DNA of 64,000 nucleotides. Source: Anaerostipes sp. 992a (lineage in GTDB: Bacteria > Bacillota > Clostridia > Lachnospirales > Lachnospiraceae). This document shows, piece by piece, positions 57,975 to 64,000 of the stretch. A model generated the notes under the pieces. It saw nothing but the letters and a program-made list of their open reading frames with translations. It made no database searches and was not told where the DNA came from. The translations under genes and the position numbers were made by a program. The stretch covers positions 682,001 through 746,000 of the forward strand of contig NZ_MJIG01000004.1 in NCBI RefSeq assembly GCF_001940245.1, given 5' to 3'. Each line of letters starts with the position of its first letter. Positions within the stretch are counted from its first letter, which is position 1.

Positions 57975-60062
57975 TTATTTCTTCTTCGGTAGCTCAATCT
58001 TATAGTTGACATACTTCCCGCCCGTATCGGCTAAAATAACCGTTCCGTCGTAGGTTTTACCTGTTTTGGGAGAGTACAGCCCTTTGACTTTCACTTTGCC
58101 GGATTTCAGAAGTGCGGCGGCAATCTTCGGGGAAAAGGCTACTTTCCTGTCCTCAAAAAAACGGTCATTTTTCCACATGACAAAAGCGCAGTTCCGGTTA
58201 GAGCAGTAGTAGTTTTTCTTGCCCTCATGGACGGGGGAACCGCAGCGGGGACATTTGCCGATTTCCGGCTTTTCCGTTTTGAAACGCTCCTTGTCGCTGT
58301 CGGAAAGGAATGGATAGGATTTCACAAGCTCCCGCGCCATAGCTTCAATGCCGGATAAAAATTCGTTGGGGTCGGCTGCTCCCTTTGCTATCTGCGTCAG
58401 ATTGTTTTCCCATTCTGCGGTCAGCTTCGGGGAAGTAAGATTGTCCGGCAAAATGCACACAAGGTTATTCCCGTCTTTTGTGGGGATAAGCTGCTTTCCC
58501 TTGCGCTCTACAAAACCGCTGCTCACTAACTTTTCAATGACAGCGGCGCGGGTGGCGGGCGTTCCAAGCCCTTTGCGCTCTGCGTCCGGGTCGGTGTCCT
58601 CATTCCCGGCGCGTTCCATAGCCGAAAGCAAAGACGCTTCATTGTGGGGCTTCGGGGGCGTTGTGTCGTGTTCCGTTACCTTTGCTGCGGGATTATCAAA
58701 GCTCTGTCCCTCGGCAAGCTCCGGCAGCGTTCCGTCTGCGCTGTCCTCGTCGTCTGCTTCGGGCTTGTTTTTCAGCGTTGCCCGGTAGCGGCGTTCAAGG
58801 TCTTTCCAACCGCCCGCAAGCACCGTCTTTCCCCTCGCGGTAAAGTCGGCTCCGGCGCAGGAGAAAACCGCCGTAACCGTTTCAAAGATGTGCGGCGCGG
58901 CAGTAGCGAACAAAAGACGCGCCCCCGCAAGGGTAAGGATATTCTTTTCGCTTTCCGGCAGCGCGGCAAGGTCGGTCTTTGCAAGCTCCATAGTAGGAAT
59001 GATTGCATGGTGGTCTGATACCTTTTTGCTGTTCAGCACCCTTGCAATCTCCGGCGAAAAGCTCATGCCCTCCATAAAGGGCAGCGTCCCGCATAACAGG
59101 GCGATAACCTTTGCCGCTGTTTCCTCCATGTCGTCGGTCAGATAGCTGCTGTCCGTCCTCGGATAAGTAAGCAGCTTCTTTTCATACAGGGCTTGCGCCA
59201 GGTCAAGTGTCTGCTTCGCGGTATAGCCGAAAATACGGTTTGCTTCCCGCTGCAAAGAGGTAAGGTCAAAGGGCTTCGGCGGGGCTGCGCTTTTCTTTTC
59301 CCTCACAAGGGAAGTGCAGACAGCCCGCGACGCTTCGCAGGCCGCTTTCAGTTCCTTTGCTTCCTCTGCGGCGCAGATCTTCCCGCTTGCGGCTTCTGCG
59401 CCGGATAAATCAAGCCGCACATGGTAATATTTTTCTTTCTTGAAAGTGCTGATAGCAGCGTCCCGGTCTACAAGCATTTTTAAGGTCGGTGTCTGGACGC
59501 GCCCTACGTTCAAGGTGCGGTTATACAGGCAGGAGAAAAGGCGGGTGGCGTTAATGCCGATAATCCAGTCAGCCTTTGCGCGGCAGAGGGCAGACGCAAA
59601 GAGCGCGTCATAGTCCCGCCCGTCCTTTAAGTTCTCAAAGCCCGCCTTGATTGCGCTTTCTTCCATTGAGGAAATCCACAAGCGGCGCATAGGCTTCTTG
59701 CACCCGGCGACTTCATAGACAAAACGGAAAATGAGTTCTCCCTCACGTCCCGCGTCGCAGGCGTTGACGACTTCGGAAATGTCGGTGCGGTGCATAAGCT
59801 CCTTTAGGATTTTGAATTGCTTTCCCTTATCTGCGGAAACGGTATACTGCCATTTCTGCGGCAAAATCGGCAAGCTGTCATAGCTCCACTTTTTGTACTG
59901 CTCCCCATAGGCGGCAGCGTCGGCAAGCTGTACCAAATGCCCGACGCACCATGAAATGAGGTAGCCGTTTCCCTCGATATATCCGTCCTGTTTCTTCTTT
60001 GCCCCAAGCGCGGCGGCGATAGTCTGCGCCACGCTCGGCTTTTCAGCGATAACTAAAATCAA
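57975..60062 (-). CDS. topB: Type IA DNA topoisomerase III
   Basis: 695 residues. TOPRIM start ILVIAEKPSVAQTIAAALGA, VNACDAGREGELIFRFVY, catalytic Tyr in KLLTYPRTDSSYLTDDM; the SDHHAIIPTME strip follows. Zinc-like C-terminal CPRCGSPVHEGKKNYYCSNR. Standard for this element family, resolving transfer intermediates. The start has AGGAGGAACTTTAATTG. Confidence 0.95.
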   Translation of the reverse strand: MILVIAEKPSVAQTIAAALGAKKKQDGYIEGNGYLISWCVGHLVQLADAAAYGEQYKKWSYDSLPILPQKWQYTVSADKGKQFKILKELMHRTDISEVVNACDAGREGELIFRFVYEVAGCKKPMRRLWISSMEESAIKAGFENLKDGRDYDALFASALCRAKADWIIGINATRLFSCLYNRTLNVGRVQTPTLKMLVDRDAAISTFKKEKYYHVRLDLSGAEAASGKICAAEEAKELKAACEASRAVCTSLVREKKSAAPPKPFDLTSLQREANRIFGYTAKQTLDLAQALYEKKLLTYPRTDSSYLTDDMEETAAKVIALLCGTLPFMEGMSFSPEIARVLNSKKVSDHHAIIPTMELAKTDLAALPESEKNILTLAGARLLFATAAPHIFETVTAVFSCAGADFTARGKTVLAGGWKDLERRYRATLKNKPEADDEDSADGTLPELAEGQSFDNPAAKVTEHDTTPPKPHNEASLLSAMERAGNEDTDPDAERKGLGTPATRAAVIEKLVSSGFVERKGKQLIPTKDGNNLVCILPDNLTSPKLTAEWENNLTQIAKGAADPNEFLSGIEAMARELVKSYPFLSDSDKERFKTEKPEIGKCPRCGSPVHEGKKNYYCSNRNCAFVMWKNDRFFEDRKVAFSPKIAAALLKSGKVKVKGLYSPKTGKTYDGTVILADTGGKYVNYKIELPKKK

Positions 60063-60266
60063 TTAAAGTTCCTCCTTTCCGCGTTCCGGCTCCGCGCCCT
60101 GTTTCTCCTGTACCTGTTTCAGACAGTAGCCCACACAAGGGGCTTGCCCTTTATAGGGGCAGGAAGCGCAGGCCGGGGATTTGAAAACAGGCGGCGTATT
60201 GTCGCGCCGCCCGCATGGTCGTTGTATCATCATCTTTTCAAAGGGATTGTCGGTAAACAGGGTCAT
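60063..60266 (-). CDS. Small Cys-rich protein
   Basis: 67 residues: [20 protein letters not shown] and [20 protein letters not shown], four to five cysteines. Directly upstream of topB and overlapping the DUF4366 gene by 4 bases. No family named. Confidence 0.7.
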   Translation of the reverse strand: MTLFTDNPFEKMMIQRPCGRRDNTPPVFKSPACASCPYKGQAPCVGYCLKQVQEKQGAEPERGKEEL

Positions 60267-60991
60267 GCGTCCTCGTCCTCCGTATCATCTTCGGAAGCGT
60301 CCCCGTCTGCGTCGTCCGGCTCCGGCTCGTCCTCGTCGTAGTCCTCAAAATCAAAGTCCTCAAGGTCGGTGCCGCCTTTGACGCTCTGCTTCGGTTTCAT
60401 AAACTTAAAGTAATAGAACGCGCCCCCGCCGCCAAGAAGTGCCACGACAAGGAAAAGCACAAGCCCACCGGTATTGCTTTTTTCCTGCGACTGTTCGGTA
60501 GGTTCTTCCGGCTCCGGCTCGGCTTCTTTGCCGCTGCAAGCGGTCATGTTGGTAGAGCATACCGGGCAGGACGTATTGATTTTCCCGGTTTCGCATTTTT
60601 CCGTACAGGTGCAGACAGCGGGGGTCTGCGCTTCGCTGTTTTCCCCGTCCTCCAAGAGCGCGAAAAGGTCTGCGTCGTCCACTTGATTTAAGAAATGGAC
60701 GGTGTTTTCGCCCTCGTCGTCCCGGTCAATGAGGATATAAAAATAGTTCCCGGCTTTGGTCGTAACTGTGATAAGCTGCTTATTGCCGCCGAAATCGTCA
60801 ACAAGGGTCGCGTTCCCCTCCGGCGTAAGGGGTGCGGTTTCTTCGGGTTCCTCATAGATAACGCCGCTGTCGTTGGTCGCGTCAGCGGCGGGCTGCTCCG
60901 GCGTTTGTGCAAAAGCAGTAACGGAAAAGCCGCCCATGAGCATAAGGGCGGCGCAAAATGCAGTCAGCGTTCTAAGGATTTTCTTATTCAT
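60263..60991 (-). CDS. DUF4366 family membrane protein
   Basis: About 242 residues. Signal peptide at the start ([20 protein letters not shown]), a mature region with [20 protein letters not shown], a Cys-rich strip ([19 protein letters not shown]), a transmembrane helix [20 protein letters not shown] and a strongly acidic C-terminal tail. Typical DUF4366. ATG 60991 follows GGAGGACACCGAGA. Confidence 0.85.
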   Translation of the reverse strand: MNKKILRTLTAFCAALMLMGGFSVTAFAQTPEQPAADATNDSGVIYEEPEETAPLTPEGNATLVDDFGGNKQLITVTTKAGNYFYILIDRDDEGENTVHFLNQVDDADLFALLEDGENSEAQTPAVCTCTEKCETGKINTSCPVCSTNMTACSGKEAEPEPEEPTEQSQEKSNTGGLVLFLVVALLGGGGAFYYFKFMKPKQSVKGGTDLEDFDFEDYDEDEPEPDDADGDASEDDTEDEDA

Positions 60992-61253
60992 TCTCGGTGT
61001 CCTCCTGTTCTTCGTCATAGTCTGTGGTTTCTTCGGGAACGGCGGCAGCCATGCCGGGAATCCCGCCGCCGGACAGCATAGCGTTAAGCTCTGCGGGGGT
61101 TAAGCGCATGGAGCGCACAAGCTGTACGATTTCAAGGTTTTCCGCTTCAGTTTTCTGCGCTTCCAGTCCTTTCAGCTTGTTCTGATACTCTGTGATTTTC
61201 TCGCGGGTTTTCTGGATTTCCCGGTCGATACGTTCAATCTTACTCATTGCCAT
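60984..61253 (-). CDS. DUF4315 family coiled-coil protein
   Basis: 89 residues: [40 protein letters not shown], then [20 protein letters not shown]. Coiled coil plus a short C-terminal tail, matching DUF4315. Overlaps the DUF4366 gene by 8 bases; likely a partner of the mating apparatus. Confidence 0.87.
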   Translation of the reverse strand: MAMSKIERIDREIQKTREKITEYQNKLKGLEAQKTEAENLEIVQLVRSMRLTPAELNAMLSGGGIPGMAAAVPEETTDYDEEQEDTENE

Positions 61254-61281
61254 AATGTCAATACTCCTTTCATTTTTGCGG

Positions 61282-63417
61282 TTAGTTCCAGTTCATCAGC
61301 CCGTACCCTTTGATACAGGCATAGTCTAAGGGATAGCTTTTGATTTTGCAGGCGTCGCCGGAATTGCCCTCGACGGTATAGACGCGGCTTCCGTCTGTGC
61401 CGATAACAAGCCCTACATGGTCTGCACTTCCGTCTAAGTCCCAGTCGAAAAAGATAGCGTCGCCGGGTGCGATATTCTCATAGCCCCGCGCTCCCCATTG
61501 CCCGCGTGAAGTAAACCACGGAATACCCTGTGATTGACAGGCGGCAAAACGCGGCTCGGATAAGCCCATTTGCCCGTAGCACCACGACACAAAGCAGGCG
61601 CACCACTCCACGCGGCTGTTAAAGCCGTACCAGCTCCAATAGGGCTGCCCGCCCACGTTGCCGACTTGCCGCTTCGCTATATCTACAATCGCGGTATTTC
61701 CGGGGCGCGTCCCGTTTACAAACTGTACGCCGCTTAAATCCTCGGACGCGGAAACGTCGGGAGAACCGCCGCCGAAAATCAAGGGCTTGTTGCCGCTTGT
61801 TTCCAGATACACCTGGTACATTTCAAGCTGTTCTGCGGTCAAAAGCTCCGATACAAAGCTGTTAATCGGTCTGTTTGTCAGCTTGACATTGAGAATGTAA
61901 TAGTTATAGGGTACTTCAACAGTATAGGTATCGCTGTGGCTGTTCCCGTCCTCGTCCGTCCATGTGTCGGTGCGGGTTTCGGTGCGGTAGCGCACTTCGA
62001 TTTCTTCCGTCAGTGTCAAGGTGTACTGCTTATCAAAGACGCGGTTTAGCTCTGCCTGTGCGCTCTGGGGCGTGTAGTTCTGCAAAAGGGCGGTAAGGTA
62101 AGAAGCCAGTTCATGCGGGTTATGCCCGATATTGTCAAGGTCGTAGCGGTATTCATCATAGCCGGGATTGTCGCGCTCGATATTGTCAATCCGCTGCTGA
62201 AGCTCGGTTTCCTTTGCGGCGTAGTTGTTTTCCGTTGCCACAAGGTCGCTGTCCTCCGACGTGTAGGACGTCCCAAGAACGCCGTTCATCATGCCGGAAA
62301 ACATAGCCCCGCAGGAAGAAAGTCCCGCTGATACCATGATGAATAAGAGCAGCGCGGCAACGGCGATACCAACGCCCGCCGGGTGCCGCCCCACAAAAGC
62401 AACCGCTTTCTTTGTTTCCTCGGCGGTTTTCTTCGCTGCCTTGCGGGTATTCTCGGCGGCTTTCTTTGCGGTAGCTGCGCCGCCCGTCTTTGCTGCCTTA
62501 GCATACTGCCGCTTGATTTGCTGCTTCTGCATGAAACGGGATAGGGGGTTACTTGTAAGCTGCGGGTTCTCATGCAGCGTCTTGTGGTACAGGTAATTGA
62601 CGTTTGCTTTCTCCGCTGCTTTTTCAGCCTTTGCCGCCGCCCGGTAGGGTTTCAGCTTGTGGCTGCGGTAGCCCTCCCGGATTTTCCGCGTCCCGTACTT
62701 TGCGCCCTTCTCCGCTAATTCCTCGGATTTATGCGCTCCCTCCACGCCGGAATTATCCTTTTCAACGGAATGTATCTTGTTGTGGACGAAAATACCCGCT
62801 TCCTGCGCGGGGCGGGATAGCGGGTTAGGGTGGGCTTTGCCGCCATTTATCGGCTTTTCCTGCTCGGTAAAGCGTAAGCGGGTCTTTGCCTTTCCTGTGG
62901 CTTCGTCAAAGGTGCGTTCCCCTACAAGTTTCTTTTCTTTGGGGATAGCTGCCTTTGCCGCGTCCAGACGGTCGGCGGCTTTATCGGATTTTTTGATATA
63001 CGTTTCAAGCTCCGGCGTATTTAATTCTTCCTCGGTAAACTGCAAGCGGGAAGATTTCTCTTTTACCGTAGCGTCGCGCTGTGCTTTCTGCGCTGCCTTT
63101 TTACTCGCTTTCCGGGTCTGGGCTGCGCTAACGCGCTCCATGACGCGCTCGGCGGTAGCGGTGTCCTGCCTGTGGGGAAGCTCTGGCGCAAGAGGAAGCG
63201 GGGAAGCGTCAGGAGAAACAGGGGGTAGCTCTGCCACGTTCTGCGCCGCCGCTTCCTGTGCGGCCTGCGGCGCGGGCTGCTCCTGCGGTTTTGAAAAATC
63301 CGCTTCCTGTTCCCGGCGGCTTACACGCTCGGCGGTTTCTTTGGTTTCGTTGACCTCGATAAGTCCGTCGCGGGTCATTTTCTGCGTGATTTTATCACGC
63401 GGCTTATATTGTTTTAT
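61282..63417 (-). CDS. CHAP-domain cell-wall hydrolase, CD1108-like
   Basis: About 711 residues. Lys/Ala-rich N-terminal half (1-320), a transmembrane helix (AGVGIAVAALLLFIMVSAGL), then a linker and a C-terminal CHAP domain: AIVDIAKRQVGNVGGQPYWS, EWCACFVSWCYGQMGLSEPR (catalytic Cys), ADHVGLVIGTDGSRVYTVEG (His). Opens the peptidoglycan for the conjugation channel. Start taken as ATA at 63417, behind GGAGGTGTGCAGCC and overlapping the methyltransferase stop; the first ATG in frame after it would be at about 63378. An ATG 13 codons upstream (63456) lies inside the preceding gene. Confidence 0.85.
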   Translation of the reverse strand: MKQYKPRDKITQKMTRDGLIEVNETKETAERVSRREQEADFSKPQEQPAPQAAQEAAAQNVAELPPVSPDASPLPLAPELPHRQDTATAERVMERVSAAQTRKASKKAAQKAQRDATVKEKSSRLQFTEEELNTPELETYIKKSDKAADRLDAAKAAIPKEKKLVGERTFDEATGKAKTRLRFTEQEKPINGGKAHPNPLSRPAQEAGIFVHNKIHSVEKDNSGVEGAHKSEELAEKGAKYGTRKIREGYRSHKLKPYRAAAKAEKAAEKANVNYLYHKTLHENPQLTSNPLSRFMQKQQIKRQYAKAAKTGGAATAKKAAENTRKAAKKTAEETKKAVAFVGRHPAGVGIAVAALLLFIMVSAGLSSCGAMFSGMMNGVLGTSYTSEDSDLVATENNYAAKETELQQRIDNIERDNPGYDEYRYDLDNIGHNPHELASYLTALLQNYTPQSAQAELNRVFDKQYTLTLTEEIEVRYRTETRTDTWTDEDGNSHSDTYTVEVPYNYYILNVKLTNRPINSFVSELLTAEQLEMYQVYLETSGNKPLIFGGGSPDVSASEDLSGVQFVNGTRPGNTAIVDIAKRQVGNVGGQPYWSWYGFNSRVEWCACFVSWCYGQMGLSEPRFAACQSQGIPWFTSRGQWGARGYENIAPGDAIFFDWDLDGSADHVGLVIGTDGSRVYTVEGNSGDACKIKSYPLDYACIKGYGLMNWN

Positions 63418-64000
63418 GGCTGCACACCTCCAATCCGCGCCCTTGCAAGGGCGCAATACTCAATATTCAGTTCGATACCGATATAGTGTCGGTCAAGGCT
63501 TTTTGCGACTGCCGCCGTTGTGCCGCTGCCTAAAAAGGGGTCTATGACAACGCCGCCTTTCGGACAGCCAGCCTTGATACAGGTTTCCGCTAACTTCGGA
63601 GGATAGGCGGCGAAATGCCCGCCGCTGTATGGTACCGTGTTGATAAGCCACACGTCCCGCTTGTTCCGCATGGTCGGTATAAGTGCTTCGTCATAGTAGC
63701 CGCCGCTTCTTGTGCGGTTGATACCCTGTACTTTCCCTTGTCCGGGTACTTCATCAGCATACTTGTGCCCCGCGCCCCGCCCGGTGCGGTAACGCGCCGC
63801 TGTTGTGGCAGCGATAGGCTCCGCAATGGCGGCAGCGTCATAAAAATATTTCTTTGACTTTGTAAGCAAAAAGATATGTTCATAGCAGCGGCTCGGTCGG
63901 TCTTTGCAGCTTTCCGGCATAGGGTTTTCTTTCTGCCAGATAATATCACTCCGTAAATACCACCCGTCAGCGCGTAGGGCAAAGGCTAAAAGCCACGGAA
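63414..64000 (-). CDS. Site-specific DNA methyltransferase, 5' end cut by window edge
   Basis: At least 195 residues visible. PWLLAFALRADGWYLRSDII, WQKENPMPES, CYEHIFLLTKSKKYFYDAAA and, near the end, VVIDPFLGSGTTAAVAKSLD with the AdoMet FxGxG motif. Typical N4/N6 amino-methyltransferase of Tn1549-like elements; it may protect incoming DNA. The N-terminal part with the start lies beyond the window. Confidence 0.9.
   Translation of the reverse strand, partial: PWLLAFALRADGWYLRSDIIWQKENPMPESCKDRPSRCYEHIFLLTKSKKYFYDAAAIAEPIAATTAARYRTGRGAGHKYADEVPGQGKVQGINRTRSGGYYDEALIPTMRNKRDVWLINTVPYSGGHFAAYPPKLAETCIKAGCPKGGVVIDPFLGSGTTAAVAKSLDRHYIGIELNIEYCALARARIGGVQP

Larger units (their letters stand above)
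43476..64000. mobile_element. Tn1549/Tn916-like integrative conjugative element, left part (right end outside window)
   Basis: From about 43.5 kb the DNA becomes GC-rich and carries the conserved set of Tn1549-like elements: tyrosine integrase, excisionase, Orf8/Orf7-like genes, MobC, MOB_P relaxase, Cys-rich VLP protein, TTRAP protein, DUF4316 and antirestriction-like proteins, topoisomerase III, DUF4366, DUF4315, CHAP hydrolase and methyltransferase. AT-rich patches (47.5-49.6 kb and 51.8-53.1 kb) are cargo. The left boundary is placed by the end of repeat C, so it is approximate. No antibiotic-resistance gene is seen in this part. Confidence 0.85.

Noticed and set aside
1-64000. CRISPR array or rRNA operon
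   Set aside because: No regularly spaced short direct repeats and no 16S/23S/5S-like sequence were seen.

Overview
The window looks like a gut Firmicute of the family Lachnospiraceae. It has an AT-rich clostridial backbone with strong AGGAGG ribosome sites, DUF1836 and DUF6472 family genes, and a Tn1549-like conjugative element. No 16S gene is present, so genus is not called.

Layout. (1) 1-7.9 kb: a sodium/proline symporter cut by the left edge, a divergent LysR regulator, a large fold-back repeat, six tRNA genes on the minus strand (Pro-Gly-Arg-His-Gln-Lys), a small acidic membrane protein, PcrA helicase, a DUF1836 protein and a YerC/TrpR-like repressor. (2) 8.0-18.3 kb: a gene for an NMT1/THI5-type substrate-binding lipoprotein is split by a 9,318-bp segment. 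The segment carries a large serine recombinase at its right end and UbiB-like kinase, phasin-like, phospholipase D, glycosyltransferase, LD-carboxypeptidase and NUDIX genes. Joining the two gene pieces at a shared GGTG restores one 330-codon frame. (3) 18.4-28.4 kb: a ZIP transporter and a molybdenum block on the minus strand: mobA, moaC, moaA, mogA, an S51-like peptidase, a probable molybdenum-cofactor riboswitch with a terminator, a molybdopterin-binding protein, moeA, a mobB-MOSC fusion and modABC. (4) 28.6-43.1 kb: a metallophosphoesterase, an iron-uptake set (mini-Fur, two feoA, feoB, FeoB-associated protein) behind a Fur-box promoter, an NSS symporter, a split transketolase, two HPr-like proteins, nadABC, a nucleotidyltransferase and an AraC regulator. 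(5) about 43.5 kb to the right edge: a GC-rich Tn1549/Tn916-like conjugative element in progress: integrase, excisionase, Orf8/Orf7-like regulators, an IS200-type element, an arsR-permease-thioredoxin cassette, mobC and relaxase, an AT-rich secreted-protein cassette behind a leader peptide and attenuator, a giant antirestriction-like protein, topoisomerase III, DUF4366, DUF4315, a CHAP hydrolase and a DNA methyltransferase cut by the edge.

Most notable: (a) a family of interspersed fold-back repeats (about 2.48, 13.44, 34.75 and 43.11 kb), each just after a plus-strand gene and facing a minus-strand unit; (b) the clean serine-recombinase insertion, in which excision would also give the recombinase its own stop codon at the joint; (c) two inverted copies of an oriT-like structured sequence in the conjugative element; (d) the leader-attenuator-secreted hydrophobic protein cassette.

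All calls come from reading the sequence. Family names rest on recognised motifs and gene order, not on database searches.
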